Positions 7,925 through 14,951 of a stretch of 64,000 bases of DNA are shown in pieces. This stretch comes from Stenotrophomonas africana. Lineage in GTDB: Bacteria; Pseudomonadota; Gammaproteobacteria; Xanthomonadales; Xanthomonadaceae. Each line of letters starts with the position of its first letter. Position 1 is the stretch's first letter. A program made the position numbers and the translations under genes. The stretch spans positions 124,001 to 188,000 of the forward strand of contig NZ_JABEME010000003.1 of assembly GCF_013004645.1 (NCBI RefSeq). The letters are read 5' to 3'. The notes below the pieces were generated by a model. That model was given only the letters and a program-made list of their open reading frames with translations, ran no database searches and had not been told where the DNA came from.

Positions 7925-8853
7925 GTCGACTCCTGGGCTGCACGCTGCCCACCCAGCCATTCCCAATCGCGATCAGCGTGGTTCTGGCGAAGGAACACGG
8001 TCAGGTCCGCACAGCGGCGGGCATGGGCATCTTCCAGGCACATGGGTGCCGGGCCCAGCGCCCTTCCCGCCAGATCCAGGACACGCGTCGCCGCGCGCTC
8101 GACCACACAGCGCAGGCGCACCACATCTTCGCGATGCGCCGATTCGGGCTCGGCGTCGATGCGCGTCGCCAGTTCGCGAAGCAGCGCCGCCACCGGTCCC
8201 AGGGCGAGGTCCACTTCACCCAACAGTCGCGCGCGATTTCCCTCGGTGCAGGTTGGACGCATGCGCTCGGCCAGGGCGACTGCCGCGCCAAACCAGACTG
8301 CCGCGATGCCTGCCCCGCCGTGCCAGAAACCGGGGCGCTGCAGGTACTCATCGCGCGTTCCCAGCAGCGTCATCGGTGCACCGTCGAATCGCACCATGGT
8401 GGACGGAACGCCGGCCATGCCGACGGCGGGCCAGGGCTCATCTGCAAGCGTGCGCCAATGCTCTGCCCCAACCTGGCACAGCCACACGCCCTGCGCATTG
8501 CGGACCGTTACCAGTGCTGCATCTACCCATGCGCTGCCGGAGCACCAGGGTTTGTCGCCGTGGAGCTGACCGTGAGCATCGAAGCGAAGTGTGTTGGCTG
8601 GACCTTCCGCGGCCCACACCGCCAGCAGCTGGCCTTCAGCAACGACCGGCGCGTTCAGTTCGGCAATGATCGCTTGGGCGTCGTAGTGAGCTTCAAGCAC
8701 CTTGGCCAGGCAGAGATCGTCCGCCCCCCAGGCGGCCAGCGCCTGCCAGCGCTGCAGCGTGCGGCCGCTTCCCGGCAACGGCAGGTCGGGAAGCTGGACC
8801 ACCACCTGGCGAGCGCGGTTTTCCAGCGGGGAGGGCGACGCCACATGCTGCAT
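7912..8853 (-). CDS. Acyl-CoA dehydrogenase-like protein
   Basis: The 313-residue protein resembles acyl-CoA dehydrogenases in its middle (LFVx-type beta domain with VWAAEGPANTL, WCSGSAWVDAALV) and in its helical C-terminal half. It is shorter than the usual 380 residues, and I cannot identify the catalytic Glu with confidence, so it may be a degenerate or specialised member. The start MQHVASPSP at 8851-8853 is chosen because upstream in-frame residues look non-coding. It heads the cassette with the deacetylase, methyltransferase and glycosyltransferase. A role in desaturating or oxidising an acyl chain on the shared product is possible but unproven. Confidence 0.75.
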   Translation of the reverse strand: MQHVASPSPLENRARQVVVQLPDLPLPGSGRTLQRWQALAAWGADDLCLAKVLEAHYDAQAIIAELNAPVVAEGQLLAVWAAEGPANTLRFDAHGQLHGDKPWCSGSAWVDAALVTVRNAQGVWLCQVGAEHWRTLADEPWPAVGMAGVPSTMVRFDGAPMTLLGTRDEYLQRPGFWHGGAGIAAVWFGAAVALAERMRPTCTEGNRARLLGEVDLALGPVAALLRELATRIDAEPESAHREDVVRLRCVVERAATRVLDLAGRALGPAPMCLEDAHARRCADLTVFLRQNHADRDWEWLGGQRAAQESTWAL

Positions 8854-8955
8854 GAAGGGACCTGCAATGGAGAGACATGACGAACGTAGGCGGCACGCGG
8901 TCACATCGCTGTCTTGGACGCGTAGCCGGCGCATGAATTCACTGCGTGATGATCC

Positions 8956-9462
8956 TCACGCGCTCGCCTGTCGGCGCTGCCGTCCTGCGCGGAGGCACTG
9001 CAGCAGCTCCCACAACCATGGCAGTACGACCACACCCAGCGCCGGCAGCAGGACGAGCCACCAGACCTCCGGCACTGCGGGCGCTACGGTGAGCGACCAA
9101 CGCGGCTGGGCGTGCCAGGCGACCCAGGCCAGCAGAACCCACGGGGCAGCGTCGAGCACGCTGTGCACGTGCTGCTCGGCCGGGCTGATCCGGCGTCGCC
9201 CGTCCGCGCTGACGGTGTCGAAGTAGCCGGCGATTGCGTGCGCGATGACCAACGCGGCCAGCAACGTGGCGAGCGACCACGTGTTTTCCAGCAGGAGCCA
9301 GGCCAGTACGCCGCTACCGATCAGGACAAGCTGGACCCCGTGCAATGCGCTTTCATCCATCCCCGAGGTGTGCGGCAGGTTGGTCCGTCGATGAAAATGG
9401 AAGTCCAGCGAACCGGCCACCAGCCACAGTGCGTACACCCCGGACATGACAATCGCGCTCAT
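8956..9462 (-). CDS. Small polytopic membrane protein, unknown function
   Basis: The 168-residue protein has about five hydrophobic segments, near residues 5-20, 40-60, 64-80, 105-118 and 130-150. Conserved-looking polar residues sit at helix ends: DFHFHRRTN, LHGVQ, IAHAIAGYFD and EQHVHSVLD. The repeated His and Asp suggest a metal- or haem-linked function, but no family is recognised. It begins ten bases after the stop of the zinc alcohol dehydrogenase and is surely cotranscribed with it. About 100 bases separate it from the acyl-CoA dehydrogenase-like gene. Confidence 0.75.
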   Translation of the reverse strand: MSAIVMSGVYALWLVAGSLDFHFHRRTNLPHTSGMDESALHGVQLVLIGSGVLAWLLLENTWSLATLLAALVIAHAIAGYFDTVSADGRRRISPAEQHVHSVLDAAPWVLLAWVAWHAQPRWSLTVAPAVPEVWWLVLLPALGVVVLPWLWELLQCLRAGRQRRQASA

Positions 9463-9472
9463 GGCAGCGTAC

Positions 9473-10636
9473 TCACGGTGTCAACACGATCTTGCGGCAA
9501 TCGTCGTCCTTGGCGTCAAACATCGCATACCCCTGCGCTGCATCAGCCAGGCGCATCCGGTGCGAGATGATGTTACCCGGGTCCAGCTTTCCTTCCATGA
9601 TTGCGTCGAGAAGCTCCGGCATCAGTCCCTGCACGTGGGTCTGCCCCATCTTGAACGTGAGCCCCTTGTCGAACGCATCACCCAACAGAAACCCATGGAT
9701 GAAGCCGGCGTAGACCCCCGGGATGCTGACCACGCCGCCGCGGCGTGCTGCCGCGATGCATTGCCGGATTGCAACGCCGCTGCTTCCCTCCAGCTTCACG
9801 GCGGTCAACGCTGACTCCAGCGCACTGCCCTCGGCCTCGAAGCCTACGGCCTCGATGCACGCATCCACACCCCGGCCACTGGTCTGGGCAAGGATGTAGT
9901 CGGCAGGGTCCTCGATCTCGCTGAAGTCGATCGGGGTTACGGCATACGCACGGCGCGCATAGTCCAGGCGATAGCGCAGGTGATCAACCATGAATATGGT
10001 CTCGGCCCCGAGCAACCGGCAGCATGCGGCGCTCATCAGCCCTACCGGGCCCGCGCCGAAGATCGCAACTGTCGAGCCTGCCTTCACCCCTGCGTTCAGT
10101 GCGGCCTGGTAGCCCGTGGGCAGGATGTCGGAAAGGAACAGGACCTGCTCATCGGCCACGCCGTCCGGGATACGCAATGGACCCACGTTGGCCTTTGGCA
10201 CCCGCACGAATTCGGCCTGGCCACCGGCCACGCCGCCATACAGATGGCTGTAACCGAACAACGCTGCCGGAGGCAGTATGCCCTTCTGGTTCAGTGCGGC
10301 GCCCTTGCCGGGGTTGGTGGTTTCGCAGGCGGCATACTCGGCCAGCCGGCAGTGGAAGCACTCACCACAGGCGATCACGAAGGGAATCACTACACGATCG
10401 CCCGGCTTCACCTGGGTCACGCCGCTACCGACCTCTTCCACCACGCCCATGAATTCATGACCGAGCACATCGCCATCGTGCAGATCAGGAATCTTGCCGC
10501 GATACAGGTGGAGGTCCGATCCACAGATGGCGGTGGCGGTCACCCGGAGGATCAGATCATCCTCCGCCGCCAGCACCGGGTCCGGCACGGTCTCGACACG
10601 CACATCCTTGCGGCCGTGATAGGTCAATGCCTGCAT
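9473..10636 (-). CDS. Zinc-dependent alcohol dehydrogenase (MDR family)
   Basis: This 387-residue medium-chain dehydrogenase has the catalytic zinc site ([22 protein letters not shown]), the four-Cys structural zinc loop near [16 protein letters not shown], and the NAD(P)-binding [13 protein letters not shown]. It resembles the glutathione-independent formaldehyde dehydrogenase-like branch by length and by the long insertion around [15 protein letters not shown]. The true substrate is unknown. The ATG at 10634-10636 follows GGAGAAG. It is the first gene of a unit with the small membrane protein and perhaps the deacetylase cassette. Similar dehydrogenases occur in the katN/yciE stress island of Pseudomonas aeruginosa, which supports a stress role. 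Confidence 0.9.
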   Translation of the reverse strand: MQALTYHGRKDVRVETVPDPVLAAEDDLILRVTATAICGSDLHLYRGKIPDLHDGDVLGHEFMGVVEEVGSGVTQVKPGDRVVIPFVIACGECFHCRLAEYAACETTNPGKGAALNQKGILPPAALFGYSHLYGGVAGGQAEFVRVPKANVGPLRIPDGVADEQVLFLSDILPTGYQAALNAGVKAGSTVAIFGAGPVGLMSAACCRLLGAETIFMVDHLRYRLDYARRAYAVTPIDFSEIEDPADYILAQTSGRGVDACIEAVGFEAEGSALESALTAVKLEGSSGVAIRQCIAAARRGGVVSIPGVYAGFIHGFLLGDAFDKGLTFKMGQTHVQGLMPELLDAIMEGKLDPGNIISHRMRLADAAQGYAMFDAKDDDCRKIVLTP

Positions 10637-10784
10637 CGTGCTTCTCCAGGAGATCGGAACCCCAGCATCGCAAGGCCGCCATCCCGCTTCAGTGACATCC
10701 CGGTGTGCGCGGCGTTCATTCTGCAGCGTCGTGGCGTTAACCCGGCCCGGTGCAGGCTTCAATCTCCCGCCGCAGGAGCTGCCC

Positions 10785-10973
10785 ATGAATGACAAACTTC
10801 CCTTCAATCCCACCACGGACGTGGACGATCAGTCGAAGGCGCACACGCCGGACAAACGGCGCAACGATGCGGCCAAGTGGAAGGAGCACGACATGCCCGA
10901 CGACGGCGACGGCCCCAAGGCCGTGCCGGAGGACTACGAGCGCCCAGATCCCGATCCCACAGGGAAGCGTTGA
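10785..10973 (+). CDS. Small acidic, probably disordered protein
   Basis: The 62-residue product starts MNDKLPFNP after a well placed CAGGAG. It is rich in Asp, Lys and Pro, lacks hydrophobic stretches and ends in [12 protein letters not shown], so it is probably unstructured like many hydrophilin-type stress proteins. No family is recognised. It is read divergently from the zinc alcohol dehydrogenase with about 150 bases between them. An earlier in-frame ATG at 10638 would add 49 residues covering the promoter and is unlikely. Confidence 0.75.
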   Translation: MNDKLPFNPTTDVDDQSKAHTPDKRRNDAAKWKEHDMPDDGDGPKAVPEDYERPDPDPTGKR

Positions 10974-11073
10974 GTCCGCCTCACATTCTGGATGCGCAGC
11001 AATCACGAGTCATGGTCCTCCGCCCGCGCAAGCTGCATGCACGGTCTTTGGAACAGGTTGAACGAGGTGTTGC

Positions 11074-11712
11074 ATGTGGAAACGCAACGGTCTCTCGCTG
11101 GTACTGCTTGCGCTCACGTTGGTGTTCATTGCCGGGCAGGCAGTTGCCGGGCATCACGTGCACAACGAGGAGTTGATGCAGCACGGGCGCGCGCCGATCG
11201 ATCTCGGGCACTACCTTGCAACCGGGCACTTCGTCAGCGCCACGTTCGAGAACTGGGAGAGCGAATTCCTGCAGATGGGCATGTATGTTCTGCTGACGGT
11301 CAGCCTGCGCCAGCGTGGTTCGGCCGAATCTCGCCCCCTGAACCCTGCGGAGGAGCAGAATCGCATCGAGCCGGGTCCCACGCCCTGGCCGGTCAGGCTC
11401 GGTGGCCTGTGGAAGACGCTTTACGGTCATTCGCTGGCGATTGCGTTCGGGCTGTTGTTCCTGCTCAGCTTTACGCTGCACGCATTGGGAAGCTGGCGCG
11501 CCGAGCAGGCAGAGCAGCAGTTGCAGGGCCTACCGGCGCCCGGCTTCCTGGAGCACCTGGGCAGCAGCACATTCTGGTTCGAATCGATGCAGAACTGGCA
11601 GAGCGAATTCCTGGCCGTGCTTTCCCTGGTAGTGCTGACGATCTTCCTGCGCCAGAAGGATTCACCGCAATCCAAACCGGTAGAGGCGCCGCACGCCCAG
11701 ACAGGAGATTGA
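11074..11712 (+). CDS. DUF6766-like membrane protein with internal duplication
   Basis: The 212-residue protein has an N-terminal hydrophobic helix (LVLLALTLVFIAGQAVAG) and three further probable helices. Two halves repeat a pattern: ENWESEFLQMGMYVLLTVSLRQRGS in the first half matches QNWQSEFLAVLSLVVLTIFLRQKDS in the second, with the same H/F-rich lead-in. This points to an ancient duplication. Matching sequences are annotated as DUF6766 in my memory; function is unknown. The isochorismatase-fold gene starts four bases after the stop, so the two form an operon. Confidence 0.82.
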   Translation: MWKRNGLSLVLLALTLVFIAGQAVAGHHVHNEELMQHGRAPIDLGHYLATGHFVSATFENWESEFLQMGMYVLLTVSLRQRGSAESRPLNPAEEQNRIEPGPTPWPVRLGGLWKTLYGHSLAIAFGLLFLLSFTLHALGSWRAEQAEQQLQGLPAPGFLEHLGSSTFWFESMQNWQSEFLAVLSLVVLTIFLRQKDSPQSKPVEAPHAQTGD

Positions 11713-11715
11713 GCC

Positions 11716-12267
11716 ATGGCAGACGATCCATCGACGGCCCTGCTGATCATCGACATGTTCAGCCGATTCGACTTCCCTGGCGCTCAAAAGCTGGCGCCTG
11801 CGGCAGAGCGCGCGGCCCGGCAGATCCGGCGCCTGAGGGATCACTTCGACGAACGCGGTTGGCCAGTCATCTACGCCAATGACAATTTCTCGGATTGGAA
11901 GCGCGACTTCCGCCAGCAGGTGGAGCAGTGCCGGCACGACGGCGGCCCGGCGGGGCGAATCGCCAGCCTTCTCTCGCCTTTGCCTGGTCACTACTTCGTG
12001 CTCAAGCCCAAGCACTCTGCTTTCCTGGCCAGCCCTTTGCCGATCCTGCTGGCCAAACTGGGAGCGCGCCGCCTCTGCCTGAGTGGCATGACCGCCGATT
12101 CGTGCGTCCTGGCCACCGCCCTGGATGCCAACGCCAGGGAATTCGACATCGTGGTGGCACCCGAGGTCGTGGCGGGGCTGCCTTCCCAGAAGCGGCGCGC
12201 ACTGGCGCTGCTTGCCGGTTCGGGCGCGGCCCGGATCACTCGACTTTCTTCAATTCTCTCTGGGTAA
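11716..12267 (+). CDS. Isochorismatase-family cysteine hydrolase
   Basis: The 183-residue protein carries the catalytic triad of the isochorismatase-like hydrolases: Asp13 in LLIIDMFS, Lys99 in the PKHSAF segment, and Cys130 in GMTADSCVLAT. The family hydrolyses amides or vinyl ethers of small molecules (nicotinamide, carbamoyl compounds, isochorismate). The substrate cannot be read from sequence. It lacks an aryl-carrier domain, so an EntB-type siderophore role is unlikely. It directly follows the DUF6766-like gene and shares its transcript. Confidence 0.9.
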   Translation: MADDPSTALLIIDMFSRFDFPGAQKLAPAAERAARQIRRLRDHFDERGWPVIYANDNFSDWKRDFRQQVEQCRHDGGPAGRIASLLSPLPGHYFVLKPKHSAFLASPLPILLAKLGARRLCLSGMTADSCVLATALDANAREFDIVVAPEVVAGLPSQKRRALALLAGSGAARITRLSSILSG

Positions 12268-12292
12268 CCGGCAGGACGGAGCTGAAGTCGGC

Positions 12293-12526
12293 TCAGGCCC
12301 GGTCGGCTATGCCCTGTACACCCGCGTGACCGGCGCAATGTGCACAGCAGAAGATCTGGCCATTTCCTTCAACGCCGTGCCCGATAACCGTGCATTCGCA
12401 GTGTGCGCAGCGCGGTGCGAACGCGTGGATCGCGCACTCGAACGAATCGAACGTGCCGCTGCGCCCGCCCTGCTGCAGGGTAAAGCTCTTGTCGTAGTTG
12501 TTGCCGCAGACATCACAGGTAGCCAT
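12293..12526 (-). CDS. Cys/His-rich zinc-ribbon-like small protein
   Basis: The 77-residue protein has nine cysteines: C4/C7, C31, C40/C43/C45, and C60/C61/C64, with several His nearby (H34, H42, H63, H67). The CxxC pairs and the DSFECAIHAFAP segment suggest two metal-binding knuckles, probably zinc. I know of similar uncharacterised small proteins in many bacteria but of no assigned function. The start MATCDVCG at 12524-12526 is preferred over the longer frame, which runs into non-homologous sequence. It is convergent with the isochorismatase-fold gene, 25 bases apart. Confidence 0.8.
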   Translation of the reverse strand: MATCDVCGNNYDKSFTLQQGGRSGTFDSFECAIHAFAPRCAHCECTVIGHGVEGNGQIFCCAHCAGHAGVQGIADRA

Positions 12527-12648
12527 GGGGCACCTCATGCTGTGGAAGGAACATGCAGTGTGGCAAGCGCAGATGCCGGCGGCTGTGAATGCACCGTGTC
12601 GCGAGGGTGTAGGACGTTCGCGCCTTCGCCAGGTAGGCGCGGCCTGCT

Positions 12649-13095
12649 TCATTCGTCTTTGCCGGGCTCGGCACTGCTACCACGTGATGCGCCGCCGCCA
12701 CAGGGAAATGCCGACCGCAGTCCTTCGGCAACCAGTGAAGACGCATCCCGCTGCAATCGCTCGCGGGGCAACTGCCGGAGATGGGAGGACACACGGTCGA
12801 CCAGCTCATGCGGAAGAATCCTGCCTTGGCCACACCACTGGCCGTGGCTGGCATCGGCAACGCCCTGGATATAGGCGCTGGCGCGAGCGCTGGACAGGTT
12901 CCGGCACTGCTCGCCGTCGCAGAACCCATCAGCGCCTTTGCCCTGCAGCAGGGTGATGAGTTCGGCTCCACTGACAAGCCAGGTGCGTGCCGGTTGCGTT
13001 GTTCCGGCGGGGGCGGATCCAGCCAGGGCGCAGAGGCCCAATGCGAGGAGCCGACGCATGCGGCGGCGCGCGTGGCGGGCGTGATGTCCGTTCAT
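12649..13095 (-). CDS. Rap1a/Tai-type immunity-like protein
   Basis: The 148-residue protein has a basic N-terminus and a hydrophobic stretch ending near APAG (residue 31), a probable signal peptide. The mature part shows the Rap1a/Tai pattern: AYIQGVADA, then WC at residue 88, a Leu-rich helix and a final FPC at residue 132. Cys59, Cys64, Cys88 and Cys132 could form two disulphides, as in periplasmic immunity proteins that block type VI amidase effectors. No effector or secretion gene is adjacent, so it is an orphan or acts in defence against rivals. A later start at MRRLLALG is possible. Confidence 0.75.
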   Translation of the reverse strand: MNGHHARHARRRMRRLLALGLCALAGSAPAGTTQPARTWLVSGAELITLLQGKGADGFCDGEQCRNLSSARASAYIQGVADASHGQWCGQGRILPHELVDRVSSHLRQLPRERLQRDASSLVAEGLRSAFPCGGGASRGSSAEPGKDE

Positions 13096-13114
13096 GTCGG
13101 GGTCCTGGGGTCGG

Positions 13115-13744
13115 TCAAAGTCGATCAAGCTGGTTGCGCGGATGAAACTCCGGGTCGTCATGGGCTTCCAGCATGGCCTCCACCAATGTTTCGAACGGCG
13201 CGGTGGCAGTATCCAGGTCCGCGGCAGACAGAAAGCTGGATTCCCCTTGGCCGACCAGCGCAATCGCGGCAACGGTCTCCCGCTCACCGTGCTCGGCCCA
13301 GAGATAGTCGTGGATGAGCGCCACACCCGGGTCGCCTGCCTTCAGGAAGTCGGCGGCGCTCCGTGCCACAGCAAGAAACGCGATGAGATCGTAGAGGCTT
13401 TCCGAATATGTCAGCGATCCTGCAACAAAGTGCCTGCCGCTGCGGTCATAGGCGGCAACCCGGATGTTCTCCGCCTGTGCGGAGGAAAGGAAGGCCTTCA
13501 ATGCGGCGCGATTGTCGGGGTAGCGGGCCAGCAGTGCCTGGCAGTCCGCAAGCAGCTGATCCAACGCCTCGTCGCTTGATGAGGCCAGATATTGACCGTT
13601 ACCCAGGCACCACTGCCCGGCGATGCGTCGCCAGTCGGACCACCGGGATGCTGCGGGCACGGGCGCGGCCAGCCATCTGGAGAGATCTTCGGGGCACAAC
13701 TGCAGGCGAAGCAGCGCTGAATAAGGCTCTGACAAGGCGATCAT
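13115..13744 (-). CDS. Hypothetical protein, 209 residues
   Basis: No family is recognised. The protein is soluble, mixed alpha/beta, with W-rich N-terminal third (SRWLAAP, SRWSDWRRIAGQWC) and a central RVAAYDRSGRHFVAGSLTYSESLYDLIAFLAV segment. There is no signal peptide. The start at MIALSEPY follows a poor leader, and the long upstream frame overlaps the fruR end, so the short form is preferred. It ends 19 bases before the Rap1a-like start on the same strand, suggesting that they are expressed together. A role as a second immunity or chaperone protein is conceivable only from position. Confidence 0.7.
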   Translation of the reverse strand: MIALSEPYSALLRLQLCPEDLSRWLAAPVPAASRWSDWRRIAGQWCLGNGQYLASSSDEALDQLLADCQALLARYPDNRAALKAFLSSAQAENIRVAAYDRSGRHFVAGSLTYSESLYDLIAFLAVARSAADFLKAGDPGVALIHDYLWAEHGERETVAAIALVGQGESSFLSAADLDTATAPFETLVEAMLEAHDDPEFHPRNQLDRL

Positions 13745-13842
13745 CCATTGTGTCTGCGTGTACAGACGGCTTGTAACAGACCGCGGTTGGCCCGCCAACA
13801 CCCGAACAGCGTTCTCAGGGTTCACCGCGATCGGGCGTCGAG

Positions 13843-14826
13843 CTATCTCGCAGCCGTCGACCCCCTGACCACGCACCGGCCCGTCATCACAAGTCGGCGT
13901 ACCGGCAGCTCCGGCGTGCGCAGGCGCTCAAGCAGCAGCGACATCGCGGCCCGCCCCATCTCCTCAACCGGCTGCTCGACCACGGTGATGCCCGGCACGA
14001 CCAGCTCGGTCCACCGTTCGTTGTCAAAGCCGGCCAGTGCCAATGCGTCTGGAATCGCCAGCCCTGCACCGCGGGCGGCTTTCAATGCTCCCATCAACAG
14101 CAGGCTGTTGCTGGTGACCAGTGCTTCGGGGCGTGATGGTGTAGCGAGCCACTGCTCGACGGTCGCGATGGCGGCTTCGGCCGTGGGTTCAACCTCACGG
14201 TAGTCCGGCTCCAACCCATGCGTGCGCATCGCAGCGAGATAACCGTCACGACGCTCGGCCGCGGTGGTACTGGTGCTGCCGAACAAGCCGCTGATGCGGC
14301 GATAACCACGCTCGACCAGATGCTCTACCAAGGCGCCCATCGCTGCGGGATTGTCGAGCACCACGCTGTCGATCGACCCGCTGGGCGCGGCGCGGTCCAC
14401 CAGTACCGTCGGAAAATCCAGCGCGAGCCGTTCCAGCCGCCCCACCGTGGTCCGGGTGGGTGCAAAGATCAGTCCACTGATGCGCTCCTCGTGCATCAAC
14501 TGCAGATACAGCGCCTCGCGCTCAGGGTCTTCATCGGTGTTGCAGAGCGTGACGCGCAGGCCTTCGCGATAGGCGACCTCCTCCACCGCACGGATCAGCG
14601 CAGTGAAGAACGGGTTGCGGATGTCCGCCACGATCAACCCGATGATGCCGGTGTGGCGGGAGCGCAGCCGTCTTGCCTGCAGGTTCGGCCGATAGCCGGT
14701 CTGGCGGATCGCCACCTCGACCCGGCCGCGAACCTCTTCGCTGACCGGGCCGCCTCCGAGCACCCGCGACACCGTGGACTTGGATACCCCCGCCACGCGT
14801 GCGACGTCATTGATGCTGATACTCAT
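13843..14826 (-). CDS. fruR: FruR, LacI-family repressor of fructose genes
   Basis: This 327-residue regulator has a LacI-type N-terminal helix-turn-helix (INDVARVAGVSKSTVSRVL) with the hinge helix NLQARRLRSRHT, then a periplasmic-binding-like sugar domain (IIGLIVADIRNPFF to AGFDNERW). It is divergent from fruBKA-oprB, the usual position of FruR in xanthomonads, where the effector is a fructose phosphate. A GGAAACGTTCCC operator begins two bases upstream of its own start codon, so it is probably autoregulated. A second, perfect operator lies before fruB. No frame disruption is seen. Confidence 0.93.
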   Translation of the reverse strand: MSISINDVARVAGVSKSTVSRVLGGGPVSEEVRGRVEVAIRQTGYRPNLQARRLRSRHTGIIGLIVADIRNPFFTALIRAVEEVAYREGLRVTLCNTDEDPEREALYLQLMHEERISGLIFAPTRTTVGRLERLALDFPTVLVDRAAPSGSIDSVVLDNPAAMGALVEHLVERGYRRISGLFGSTSTTAAERRDGYLAAMRTHGLEPDYREVEPTAEAAIATVEQWLATPSRPEALVTSNSLLLMGALKAARGAGLAIPDALALAGFDNERWTELVVPGITVVEQPVEEMGRAAMSLLLERLRTPELPVRRLVMTGRCVVRGSTAAR

Positions 14827-14827
14827 T

Positions 14828-14839
14828 GGAAACGTTCCC
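14828..14839. promoter_or_regulatory. FruR operator 1 (fruR proximal)
   Basis: GGAAACGTTCCC differs by one base from the perfect palindrome of operator 2. It abuts the fruR start codon and would allow autorepression. Confidence 0.75.
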
Positions 14840-14909
14840 GAAAACGTACGCGGTTCATGGCCGGATGGCTGTACAGGACAATGCTAACCCCAAAGCACTA
14901 TTGGCTTTT

Positions 14910-14922
14910 TGTGCACTGCACA
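14910..14922. promoter_or_regulatory. TGTGCA-C-TGCACA palindrome in the fruR/fruB promoter
   Basis: A perfect 13-base inverted repeat sits midway between the two FruR operators. Its TGTG...CACA ends recall CRP/Clp sites, but the spacing is one base rather than the usual six-base core, so the binding protein is unknown. Confidence 0.4.
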
Positions 14923-14936
14923 TTGAAATGTGCGGT

Positions 14937-14948
14937 GGGAACGTTCCC
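14937..14948. promoter_or_regulatory. FruR operator 2 (fruB proximal)
   Basis: GGGAACGTTCCC is a perfect 12-base palindrome with the CG centre typical of LacI-family operators. It ends three bases before the fruB ATG and so covers the place of the ribosome-binding site. Confidence 0.85.
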
Positions 14949-14951
14949 AAT

